NCBI GenBank assembly: GCA_021798195.1 | Contig: JAJZYH010000016.1 | Location: 1-39,855, forward strand | DNA from: Thermoplasmata archaeon | GTDB taxonomy: Archaea > Thermoplasmatota > Thermoplasmata > Lutacidiplasmatales > UBA184 | Direction of reading: 5' to 3' | DNA: 39,855 nucleotides | Shown here: positions 16,135 to 23,017 of the stretch, piece after piece | How positions within the stretch are numbered: the first letter of the stretch is position 1 | How the letters are laid out: each line of letters begins with the position of its first letter | The notes under the pieces: model-generated | Database searches by the model: none | The model's input: the letters and a program-made list of their open reading frames with translations, nothing else | Told to the model about the DNA's origin: nothing | Position numbers and translations under genes: made by a program

Positions 16135-17016
16135 ATGACCATGAGCAGCACGGCCACGATGGGATGGCCCTCTCCGCATCCATGGGGGGCATCCCAGGAA
16201 GAGACCTCCCTCGCCTCTTCCACGGAACGGGGCTCGGACCTTCCGCCGGGGCCCCACTCCTCGCTCTACGCCGATGCGGCGGTGATCCTGCCCACGTTCA
16301 ACGAGAGGGAGAACATCCAGCGGGCGCTGCAGGAACTGGATACCCATCTCGTGGGCCTCCCCTACCGGGTGGAGATCGTGGTGGTGGACGACAACTCCCC
16401 GGACGGCACGGCCGAGATGGCCCGGGCCACCTACACCCAGGTCCGGACGAGGGTCCTGGTGCGGCGGAAGGAACGAGGGCTTGCCTCCGCCATCCTGTGG
16501 GGGATCCGCCTGTCCCACGCCCGGGCCGCCCTCATCATGGATGCCGACGGGAGCCATCCCGCCGACATGGTGCAGAACCTCCTGAGACTGGTCATGGAGG
16601 GACGCGCCCAGATGGCCATCGCGAGCCGCTACATCCACCAGGGAGAGGCCCGGGGATGGCCGTGGCGGCGGCGTCTCATGAGCCGGTTCGGGACATGGTT
16701 CGCGCGTCCTCTCACCCGGATCCGGGACCCCATGAGCGGGTTCTTCGCGGTGGACACCTCCCTCCTGGAGCGGAGCCCCCTCGACCCCATCGGCTACAAG
16801 ATGGGGCTCGAGATCCTGGTCCGGTGCGCACCGACCCGGGTGGTGGAGGTCCCCTTCGTCTTCACCGACCGGCGGGCGGGGGCCAGCAAGATGAACCATC
16901 GGGAAGTGCTGGCATACATCCGTCACCTGGCCCGCCTCTACCGCTGGAAGTATTTCCGCTGGTCCCTGGGAGGCCGTTCGCCCCCCTCGGGACGGAGCCA
17001 TCCCCAGATGGGATGA
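16135..17016 (+). CDS. GT2 glycosyltransferase, dolichyl-phosphate mannose synthase-like (DPM1 type)
   Basis: This protein of about 293 residues starts with a poorly conserved tail of about 45 residues followed by the GT-A fold: AAVILPTFNERENI, VVVDDNSPDGTAE, and MDADGSHP with the metal-binding DxD motif. RDPMSGFFAVD and TDRRAGASKM are the dolichol-phosphate mannose/glucose synthase signatures. It would transfer a hexose from a nucleotide sugar to polyprenyl phosphate at the cytosolic face and supply lipid-linked donors to the DUF2079/GT-C-type protein. There is no C-terminal membrane domain, so it resembles eukaryotic DPM1 rather than the two-domain archaeal forms. The ATG at 16135 is preferred to a TTG at 16108, and another ATG follows at 16141. 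Confidence 0.9.
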   Translation: MTMSSTATMGWPSPHPWGASQEETSLASSTERGSDLPPGPHSSLYADAAVILPTFNERENIQRALQELDTHLVGLPYRVEIVVVDDNSPDGTAEMARATYTQVRTRVLVRRKERGLASAILWGIRLSHARAALIMDADGSHPADMVQNLLRLVMEGRAQMAIASRYIHQGEARGWPWRRRLMSRFGTWFARPLTRIRDPMSGFFAVDTSLLERSPLDPIGYKMGLEILVRCAPTRVVEVPFVFTDRRAGASKMNHREVLAYIRHLARLYRWKYFRWSLGGRSPPSGRSHPQMG

Positions 17017-17042
17017 GCCCTCCGCCGATTCGAACCGCGCCG

Positions 17043-17048
17043 TTAAAA
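17043..17048 (+). promoter_or_regulatory. TATA-like box for the small membrane protein
   Basis: TTAAAA in GC-rich surroundings predicts a transcript start near 17071. That would favour translation from the second ATG at 17083 unless initiation occurs a few bases earlier. Confidence 0.4.
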
Positions 17049-17067
17049 GAGGGAGGGCCCTCGGGGG

Positions 17068-17319
17068 ATGCGAGAACTCCCCATGGCAACGCCCTCCCAC
17101 GAATCTCGGGACGACCGCCCTCTCTGGCGCCGCGCCTTCGACCCCTATTCGGATAGCCCCCTCTCGTTCGGCGTCCTCTTCCTCATCCTGATGCTCCTCA
17201 TGGTGCTGGGCATGCTCCTCTACCGGTTCCTCGCGATCCCGGCGGGAGCGGGGGCCCATCCCACGGTCCCTCCGACGAACCCCTTCCCCGGGCTCACCAC
17301 TCTCTTCCGGCTCCGGTAG
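17068..17319 (+). CDS. Small single-pass membrane protein
   Basis: This is an 83-residue protein with a charged N-terminus (SRDDRPLWRRAFDPYSD), one strong Leu/Met-rich helix (SFGVLFLILMLLMVLGMLLYRFL, about residues 33-55, quoted here only as its position matters), and a Pro-rich outer tail. No family is recognised. TTAAAA at 17043-17048 is centred 22 bases before the ATG at 17068 and 37 before a second ATG at 17083, so either start is possible. It stands alone between the glycan locus and the convergent end of the secretion-like operon. Confidence 0.6.
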   Translation: MRELPMATPSHESRDDRPLWRRAFDPYSDSPLSFGVLFLILMLLMVLGMLLYRFLAIPAGAGAHPTVPPTNPFPGLTTLFRLR

Positions 17320-17334
17320 GCCGGGTGCCCGGGG

Positions 17335-17348
17335 GAGGGCGAGCCCTC
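17335..17348. terminator. Hairpin between convergent genes, possible bidirectional terminator
   Basis: GAGGGC (17335-17340) and GCCCTC (17343-17348) form a compact stem in the 40-base gap between two converging genes, followed by a pyrimidine-rich tract TCTCCTCTCCC. There is no long T run, so this is only a weak candidate. Confidence 0.25.
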
Positions 17349-17359
17349 TCCTCTCCCGC

Positions 17360-17905
17360 CTACGGCTCCACGCCCCGGTGGCGGCACTCCTCTTCCACGG
17401 CGTGCCGGAGGTACCGCAGTGCCGGCTCGGCGATCTGGTCCAGATGGAGCAGGAGGTACGAAAGGTAGACACGCTCCTCGCGGGCCCGGCGGTGCCGGGA
17501 AGAAGGGGTATGGGGACGGGGCCCGTCGTCGGGGAAGGATGTGGGAGCGCCCTCTCCGCTCCGGCCGGTGGGAGAGCTCCCCGGTGGGGATGACCCGTGA
17601 TCATCGGAAGGGGACGCGTGCGCCGCCAGGAAATCCTCGAGGGGGATCGAGGGAAGGCCCACCTCCGGCTCCGGCGGGGGCGAGCTTCCGGAGAGTGGGG
17701 AGGGAGGTGGTGCGGCGCCCGGGCGGGGACCCCATACATCCCGAAGGTCCAGCCGGTGCTGGGCGGCCACCTCCTCGGCGATCTTCCGGACCGACCACGG
17801 GTTCCTCCTCCGGGGGGCGGCTTCGGAGCCCCCCATGGCCATATCCCCTTCCGGTGCCATCCCCTGCCTCCTGGTCCCGGCATGTCTTCGGGGAAGGTCG
17901 TACAT
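17360..17905 (-). CDS. Uncharacterised last gene of the secretion-like operon
   Basis: This 181-residue soluble protein is of no family I recognise. A basic N-terminal region is followed by a helix (NPWSVRKIAEEVAAQHRLDLRDVWG, residues about 35-60, shaped like a helical DNA- or protein-binding segment). Then comes a low-complexity linker of about 80 residues rich in Pro, Ser and Gly, and a C-terminal helical segment (VYLSYLLLHLDQIAEPALRYLRHAVEEE). The two ordered ends with a long disordered bridge suggest a tether or adaptor. ATG at 17905 lies 49 bases after the preceding gene. Another ATG at 17860 is possible. Its place suggests an accessory role, but it could be an independent gene. Confidence 0.55.
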   Translation of the reverse strand: MYDLPRRHAGTRRQGMAPEGDMAMGGSEAAPRRRNPWSVRKIAEEVAAQHRLDLRDVWGPRPGAAPPPSPLSGSSPPPEPEVGLPSIPLEDFLAAHASPSDDHGSSPPGSSPTGRSGEGAPTSFPDDGPRPHTPSSRHRRAREERVYLSYLLLHLDQIAEPALRYLRHAVEEECRHRGVEP

Positions 17906-17954
17906 AAACCGGGGGTTCCAGAGGAATCCCGGACCTTTCCCCCGCGGTTCCCGG

Positions 17955-18491
17955 TCACCCCGGGGCCGGAGGAGGTCCCCGCCCCGCTTCCTCCTCCCCG
18001 GGAGAGGAGGTCTCCAGGCGGGTACCCACGGAGACCAGGGGGAGCCCCAGCGGGTCCTCGAGGTCCCCCAGCCGGATCACCTCGTCGATGAGGATCCGGG
18101 TCCTCAGGGTCACCGGATCCCCGCCGGGGGAGTGCAGGCGGTACTCGTTGAAATCGTCGCGGACCAGGGAGAAGGGGAGGGGATGCCGGACGGCGGTGTC
18201 CAGCGCGTGGGACTCCGGCGGGACGTAGTCGGACCGGGGCAGGCGCACGCGGCGCGGGCCCGAGCGGGCCGGGTGGATGGCCACCACGGTCTGGGCCACG
18301 GGGACCACGGTCTCCACGTCGGGCGATCCATCCCCCTCCCCGGGAGGGGTGGGGACCTTCAAGAGATAGAGAAGGATGGAACGGACGCGCATCTCCAGGG
18401 AGAGGTCCGTTCCCAGCGCGTACAGGCTCCAGCTCTCCCGGACGATCTCGAAGGGAAGGTCTTCACCGTGGCTGGGAACGCTGGTCGCCAT
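17955..18491 (-). CDS. Uncharacterised protein coupled to the VirB4-like ATPase gene
   Basis: This 178-residue protein lacks a signal peptide or membrane helix. It has several predicted strands (RSILLYLLKV, TVVPVAQTVVAIHP, RTRILIDEVIRLG) and a C-terminal acidic, Pro-rich tail. I do not recognise the family. ATG at 18491 is preceded by GGGAG and lies 29 bases inside the end of the ATPase gene, so translation is likely coupled. This argues that it works with the ATPase. It could be a cytosolic adaptor or the functional counterpart of an accessory component not found by similarity. Confidence 0.65.
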   Translation of the reverse strand: MATSVPSHGEDLPFEIVRESWSLYALGTDLSLEMRVRSILLYLLKVPTPPGEGDGSPDVETVVPVAQTVVAIHPARSGPRRVRLPRSDYVPPESHALDTAVRHPLPFSLVRDDFNEYRLHSPGGDPVTLRTRILIDEVIRLGDLEDPLGLPLVSVGTRLETSSPGEEEAGRGPPPAPG

Positions 18492-20229
18492 GGGGCTCCC
18501 GGACCCGTGCCTCCCTCTTGAGTTCTCGGTGCGTCGTCCCGGGGGGCCCCGTCTCGCTCCGGAATGCCTCGGAAAGGAGCTCGTGCTCCGCATCGGAGCT
18601 CACCACGGCGAGGGGGAAGTGCCGATCCCCCGCGCGGAGGATCCCGCCCGCGTAGCCGGCTTCCGCCGGGAGGGGGGCCTTCCGCAGGAAGTCCCTCTCC
18701 CCGGGGGAGAGCCCCAGGAGGGGGGCGAGGCGCTCCCCTCCATCCCGCAGCCGCAGGAGGAGGCAGGATTCGAGGTTGAGGAGGACGGAGCGCCCCCAGT
18801 GGGACCCGAGGAAGTCCTCCGGGTTCTGGGTGAGGAGCTCCAGGCCCGCCCGGTGGTGTCGTACGTGGCGGACCAGGTGATCCAGGAAGGCGGCGGTGGA
18901 GGGGTCCCGGGCCAGGTAATGGGCCTCGTCGAGGACCACCAGCTTGGGCCCTTCCCGGCGGCGCAGTTCGCCGGCCACGAGGTCCAGGAGGAAGACCATG
19001 TGGAAGGGAAGGAGCTCCGCGGGGACGCCCCGGAGATCGAACCCCACCATCCGGGCCTCGAGGTCCAGGGTGGTGTCCGTGTCCAGGTGGGCGAGGGAGC
19101 CGCGCACCAGGGGCTCCAGGAGGGTGGGGAGCCGGGGCGGGGTCCGGGGATCGGCGCCGAGGGCAGCGAGGAGCTCGCCGAGCCGGGGGGCCCGGTCCTT
19201 CTCCCGTGCGTAGAGCGAACTCACCACCACGTCGAGGATCGCCCGCTCCTCATCGTGGAGCGACGGGAACAGGGCCCGGAGCATGACGCCCACCCGGGAG
19301 GCCTTGGCCGAGCGGTCTCCCCCGCAGGTCCGGGGGTCCAGCGGGTTCACTGCGAGGCCCCGTCGGGCCAGGGGGACCACCTCTCCCCCCAGCCGGCGCA
19401 CCACTTCCGAGAGGCCCCCCAGCGGATCCAGGATGAACAAGCTCAGGTCCGGAACAAAGAGGGACGACCGGAGCCACCCCAGGGCGCTGGCATAGGACTT
19501 TCCGCTGCCGGTCATCCCGAAGATCGCCGAAGAATGGCTGGGTCTCGCGAACCGGTCCCACACGAGGGGGGTTCCCTGGATCGCGTGCACCCCCACGAGG
19601 AGGCCCCCGGGGTCCTGGAGGTGATCCTCCCAGAGAGGGAGGAAGGGGGCCGCGCTGGAATCGGTGAGGAGGTGCCAGGGCAGGTCCATGGTGGGGGTCC
19701 CCGGACGCCACGCGCGCAGCAGGGGAAGGGCCCGGTACGCCACGGAGAGGGGCCGATACCCTGCGGGAGTTCGTCTCTCCGCCTGCTCCCGGGCCCTCTC
19801 TTCCGTCACCGTGGGGGACCCGCCGGTGGTGGAGATCCCGGGAAGGACCTCCCAGAGGCCGGTGTTCCGTCCCACGAGTTCCTCTTCGAGCCGTCGGAGA
19901 CCCTCGGCCTCCTGGCCCAGCTGGGCTCCCCGGGGATCCGCGGGGGACCCGAGAGCCCCCCGCTCCGCCTCCACGTGGGCCCGCTCCTCCCGGACCCGGC
20001 GCAGGGACTCCGGGCCGGAGAGGGGACGGAGGCGGACCAGAGGATAGACCCCCGGCTCCGCCGGTCCGGGGGGCGGCCACGCCGGCACATCCGCTTCCCG
20101 CGGGAGGTGCCGGAAGGGGAGCGGGGTCCACCAGCGCCCGGCGATCCACACGCACCGGGGCCGTTCCCGGGAAGCGATCCCGGGACACGAGGTCTCCCCC
20201 AACGGTCTCCTTGGGCGCATCGAAGGCAT
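18463..20229 (-). CDS. VirB4/TraC-type conjugation-like ATPase (CedB/HerA-like alternative)
   Basis: This is a 588-residue ATPase. The N-terminal 170 residues resemble the VirB4 N-domain (long amphipathic helix ESLRRVREERAHVEAERG, then GLWEV strand). The C-terminal motor has Walker A GMTGSGKS (238-245), a LFILDPLG strand, AVNPLDP (a VirB4-like NPFD motif, 293-299), Walker B KLVVLDEAH (429-437) and TQNPEDF (467-473), the sensor-type TQ motif. It is the cytosolic motor that would drive pilus assembly or DNA transfer. VirB4 is favoured over HerA because of the N-domain, the NP motif and the neighbours. In archaeal DNA-import systems the equivalent ATPase is CedB. Its ATG overlaps the upstream stop as TGATG, and its end overlaps the next gene by 29 bases. 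Confidence 0.88.
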   Translation of the reverse strand: MPSMRPRRPLGETSCPGIASRERPRCVWIAGRWWTPLPFRHLPREADVPAWPPPGPAEPGVYPLVRLRPLSGPESLRRVREERAHVEAERGALGSPADPRGAQLGQEAEGLRRLEEELVGRNTGLWEVLPGISTTGGSPTVTEERAREQAERRTPAGYRPLSVAYRALPLLRAWRPGTPTMDLPWHLLTDSSAAPFLPLWEDHLQDPGGLLVGVHAIQGTPLVWDRFARPSHSSAIFGMTGSGKSYASALGWLRSSLFVPDLSLFILDPLGGLSEVVRRLGGEVVPLARRGLAVNPLDPRTCGGDRSAKASRVGVMLRALFPSLHDEERAILDVVVSSLYAREKDRAPRLGELLAALGADPRTPPRLPTLLEPLVRGSLAHLDTDTTLDLEARMVGFDLRGVPAELLPFHMVFLLDLVAGELRRREGPKLVVLDEAHYLARDPSTAAFLDHLVRHVRHHRAGLELLTQNPEDFLGSHWGRSVLLNLESCLLLRLRDGGERLAPLLGLSPGERDFLRKAPLPAEAGYAGGILRAGDRHFPLAVVSSDAEHELLSEAFRSETGPPGTTHRELKREARVREPHGDQRSQPR

Positions 20230-20597
20230 CACCCGCCGCGGGAGAGGTCCTTCCGGAGCATCCCGTAGGGGACGATCCCGCCCAGCCCCACGAGGAAGGA
20301 GGTCCGGATCACGGGGCTCCAGGAGACGAGGACAAGGTCCAGGAGGACCCCGGCCCCGAGGGAGACCAGAGAAAGGGTGAGGGAAGTTCTCGCCCATCCC
20401 CCTGCCTTGACGATGGAATGGTCCTCCGGGCGCGCGAGGGCGAGGGCCCACCACAGCAAGGCGAGGCCCAGGGGATAGGGAAGGAGGGAGGGAACCCCTA
20501 CCCAGTCCTCCAAGAGGCCGATTCCCAGGAGGGCCACGAGATATTCCGGCCAAGGGCCCCTGGAAAGCGGCCCCGACCCCCGTCCCTCTCCCCGCAC
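20229..20597 (-). CDS. Small polytopic membrane protein in the secretion-like operon
   Basis: This 122-residue protein has about four hydrophobic segments (EYLVALLGIGLLEDWVG; YPLGLALLWWALALA; TLSLVSLGAGVLLDLVLV; SFLVGLGGIVPYGML) and a basic C-terminus. It starts at GTG 20597. No family is recognised. It sits directly before the ATPase gene with a one-base TGATG overlap, a sign of coupled translation and joint function. Small membrane subunits of this kind, such as CedA2, occur in archaeal DNA-import systems, but I see no diagnostic motif linking it to any of them. Confidence 0.7.
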   Translation of the reverse strand: MRGEGRGSGPLSRGPWPEYLVALLGIGLLEDWVGVPSLLPYPLGLALLWWALALARPEDHSIVKAGGWARTSLTLSLVSLGAGVLLDLVLVSWSPVIRTSFLVGLGGIVPYGMLRKDLSRGG

Positions 20598-20636
20598 GGT
20601 ATCCCCTCCCCCAATCCTTGCCGGCGTCGTCCCCGG

Positions 20637-21347
20637 TCAGGGCGGGAGCCAGGGGAGGAGAGGCACGGAGGCCCCTCGTTCTGCCGGCCACCAACCCCGG
20701 GCGGAGAGCGCCGACCCCGATCCTTGTTCGCCGCGGGAGGGAGGTTCCCGGGGCACCCAGGCGAGGAGGATCCGTCCACCGCGGGACTGGAGCGCCACCT
20801 CCTGGAGAAGCCCACCATACCCGGCGCAGAGGGCGGGATGAGGGCAGGCATGCCTCCCCCGATGCCCGGCGGGCATCCCCGCGAGCTCCTTCCACGGACG
20901 CGGGACACGAAGGAGGAGGATGTCGGACGCCACCGGGCGCAGGGCGCAGAGGAGTGCTTCCCCCTCGGCCAACCGCTCCTCCGGAAGACGCCCGTAGAGG
21001 GGGAAGGGGTCCTTCATCCAGATCTCCAGGGTGGAGGCGGAGTCTACGGAGCTCCCTCCGGGGGCATGGAGGTGGGATCGATCCCACCGGCTCCGGAGCC
21101 CGCGTCGGGCATAGCCCAGGCGGAATGCGAGGTGGGTCCAGAGGCTCTCCCCTTCGACGCGGCAGAGTACCATCGACGTGCCGGCGCCCACCCAAAGAAG
21201 GGTCGGAAGCACGCCCAGGAAGGCTGCGAGGAGCGTCCCCGTGGAGACCACGAGGAGGAACCGGAGGATGTCCCGGGGATGCTCGAAGGGGCCCAGCGAC
21301 ACGCGTCGACCGGGCGGTTCGGGGATCGGGACCCGGAAGGATGCCAT
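20637..21347 (-). CDS. PrgI/VirB3-like membrane protein with extra C-terminal domain
   Basis: This is a 236-residue protein. Residues 1-80 follow the PrgI-family pattern: an N-terminal VP-containing strand (FRVPIPEPP), a LGPF segment, two close hydrophobic helices (about 28-58) and then an F..GY..RG turn leading to the cytosol. PrgI-like and VirB3-like proteins partner with VirB4 in type IV secretion systems, and here the VirB4 gene is two genes away. The remaining 150 residues are a soluble domain with several strands, two Cys-His rich stretches (GRHACPHPALCAG) and a Trp-rich end. This domain is not part of standard PrgI. ATG at 21347 has GGAG 7 bases upstream. The start is 13 bases from the VirB6-like stop. 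Confidence 0.6.
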   Translation of the reverse strand: MASFRVPIPEPPGRRVSLGPFEHPRDILRFLLVVSTGTLLAAFLGVLPTLLWVGAGTSMVLCRVEGESLWTHLAFRLGYARRGLRSRWDRSHLHAPGGSSVDSASTLEIWMKDPFPLYGRLPEERLAEGEALLCALRPVASDILLLRVPRPWKELAGMPAGHRGRHACPHPALCAGYGGLLQEVALQSRGGRILLAWVPREPPSRGEQGSGSALSARGWWPAERGASVPLLPWLPP

Positions 21348-21359
21348 GGAGGTGCTCCA

Positions 21360-22526
21360 TCAACCCGACGGTGTGGAGGGTCTTTCCCCGCCGATCCGGA
21401 GGCTCCGGGGGAGCGGGCGGGGGAGGCGGGTTCCCTCCCCCGCACCGGGACCGAAGCCGGTGGTGGGAGAGCGGGCCCGGGCCGCGAGGTGGGAGGCAAG
21501 ACGGCCCAGCCCCTCCCCCATCTTTCCGGCCAGATACCCTCCGGGTCCTGCGGCGTGGAGAGGAGTGCCCACCGCACCGCCGCGGGGGCGGGGGGATGTA
21601 ACCCCCTCACGGATCCCCCGGCTGGCCGACCGTCCCCATTCCCCCACGGACCGCCGTACCCCCCGGCTCCCCGTGGAGAGATCCCCGGACACCACGCCGC
21701 CCACGTGGGGGAACCCCAGGCCCCCGAAGGACGCCCCCGCCTGGGAGAGGAGCTGGGGCATCCCTGCGGCGAGGCCCAGGAGCGCGAGGACCAGGAGCAC
21801 GTTCCCGGCGCCCACGGCCAGGGCGAGGGGGACCACCATGAGGCAGGGGAGGAAGATCATCTCGCCGAAGAGCTTCCAGGCCTTCCGGGCGAACCCCGCG
21901 AGGGAGGGGATGGGCCAGAGGAGCGTGAGGGGCGGAAGGAGCACGAGGAGCGTGGCCACGAGGGCGTCCCGCAGCTCCACCACGAGGGCGAGGAGGAAGA
22001 TCACCATGAACATGGCCAGGGCCACGAGGAAGGTGAGGACGCCGTTGTCCCAGGAGAACGCGAGACCCCCCGCCGGAACAAGGTTCCCGTAGGCGCGCCA
22101 GGCGCCGCCCCCGTAGTCGTAGAAGAGGGGGTAGACGGCGGAAGCGAGGTCCCAGAGGAACGTGGCCAGGGGCACCACGGCGTTGGCCACGAGGATCCCC
22201 AGGACGAACCGGGGAGCGAGCTCCTTCCAGGCCGCGAACCGGGCGGGGAGGCTCGCCCGGAGCAGGTAGAGGATCCCCAGGACCAGGATCACCAGGACCG
22301 CGAGGGGGTCCACCACGTTGGCCACGAGGTACACGCTGAAGGCGGCGGCCCGGGCCATGAGATCCCCCGAGGTGGAGGAGATCGTGAGAGGGGGGAAGAG
22401 GGCGGAGGGAGCCATCTCGGGGACGAAGAGGTTGTCGTAGGTGGGCGCGATCACCCACGTGAGGGCGCCGGTCAAGGCGGCGAAGATCGCGAAGAGGACC
22501 GCCTGGACCAGTTGGGAGGTGTTCAT
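21360..22526 (-). CDS. VirB6/TrbL/CedA-like polytopic channel protein
   Basis: This is a 388-residue protein with about seven membrane helices: residues about 7-27, 62-90, 107-125, 163-183, 185-205, 220-240 and 243-258. The central block ELRDALVATLLVLLPPLTLLWPIP followed by an amphipathic linker is the conserved VirB6/TrbL core with a basic residue before a double-Pro turn, as also seen in CedA. The last 120 residues form a Gly/Arg/Ser-rich cytoplasmic tail. VirB6 homologues form the inner-membrane conduit for DNA or pilins. In Ced and Ted systems the equivalent is CedA/TedA. ATG at 22526 has AAGGAGG 11 bases upstream, and the gene is 41 bases after the pilin stop. Confidence 0.75.
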   Translation of the reverse strand: MNTSQLVQAVLFAIFAALTGALTWVIAPTYDNLFVPEMAPSALFPPLTISSTSGDLMARAAAFSVYLVANVVDPLAVLVILVLGILYLLRASLPARFAAWKELAPRFVLGILVANAVVPLATFLWDLASAVYPLFYDYGGGAWRAYGNLVPAGGLAFSWDNGVLTFLVALAMFMVIFLLALVVELRDALVATLLVLLPPLTLLWPIPSLAGFARKAWKLFGEMIFLPCLMVVPLALAVGAGNVLLVLALLGLAAGMPQLLSQAGASFGGLGFPHVGGVVSGDLSTGSRGVRRSVGEWGRSASRGIREGVTSPRPRGGAVGTPLHAAGPGGYLAGKMGEGLGRLASHLAARARSPTTGFGPGAGEGTRLPRPLPRSLRIGGERPSTPSG

Positions 22527-22567
22527 GCGACCACGGCCTCCTTGGGAGGTGTCCTTCGGCCGGGGCG

Positions 22568-23017
22568 CTAGAGCCCGGTCACCACCCAATGGGCGAGGCC
22601 CCAGGCAAGGCCGCTCACGGCCAGCACCAGGATGAGGGATCCCACGGCGGCGTCCCGGGCGCGTTCCTTGGCGGCGAGCTTCTTGGTGGCGTCATGGGAG
22701 AACCAGCTCAGGGCCACCCGGGCCCACGCGAGGGTCACCATGGCGCCGGCTCCCAGGGAGACGAGAAGGACCAACCGTCCCAGGGCCGCCGAGAGGTTCC
22801 CGGTGACGTTGGCGTCGGCCCGGAGGAGGTAGGTCGTCCCCGGGGTAGCCGCAAGGGGTCCCCTCCACGAAGAGGAGACCCGGGGAGGGCGTTCCGGGGG
22901 CGGTACCACGGCCACCGACGTACCCAGGAGGAGGAGGGCCACACCGACCCCGAGGCAGACCCATATCCAGGGAGGGGGGTGGAGGGGGCCCGACCCGGGT
23001 CCGTGGACGAGGGTCAT
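22568..23017 (-). CDS. VirB2/TrbC-like two-helix pilin (CedA1/TedC-like)
   Basis: This 149-residue protein starts with a hydrophobic segment (about 17-38) that may be a signal peptide or anchor, followed by a linker to about residue 72. The C-terminal half is the pilin core: a helix from LSAALGRLVLLVSLGAGAMV (about 76-103), a short positively charged loop (TKKLAAKERARDA, about 109-123) and a second helix VGSLILVLAVSGLAWGLAHWVV. Two hydrophobic helices joined by a basic loop with an ARDAAVGSL segment are the arrangement of VirB2/TrbC pilins and of the archaeal CedA1/TedC filament proteins. Its ATG overlaps the TGA of the PKD protein gene as ATGA, so the two are co-translated. Whether the N-terminus is cleaved is unknown. 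Confidence 0.7.
   Translation of the reverse strand: MTLVHGPGSGPLHPPPWIWVCLGVGVALLLLGTSVAVVPPPERPPRVSSSWRGPLAATPGTTYLLRADANVTGNLSAALGRLVLLVSLGAGAMVTLAWARVALSWFSHDATKKLAAKERARDAAVGSLILVLAVSGLAWGLAHWVVTGL

Noticed and set aside
17024-17040. Second GGTTCGAATC-like motif on the minus strand
   Set aside because: The stem does not pair beyond one base and no cloverleaf can be folded.
18463-20229. The ATPase as a HerA DNA-repair translocase
   Set aside because: There is no HerA/NurA pair, and the N-domain, NPLD motif and membrane neighbours fit VirB4/CedB better. This is not fully excluded without a profile search.
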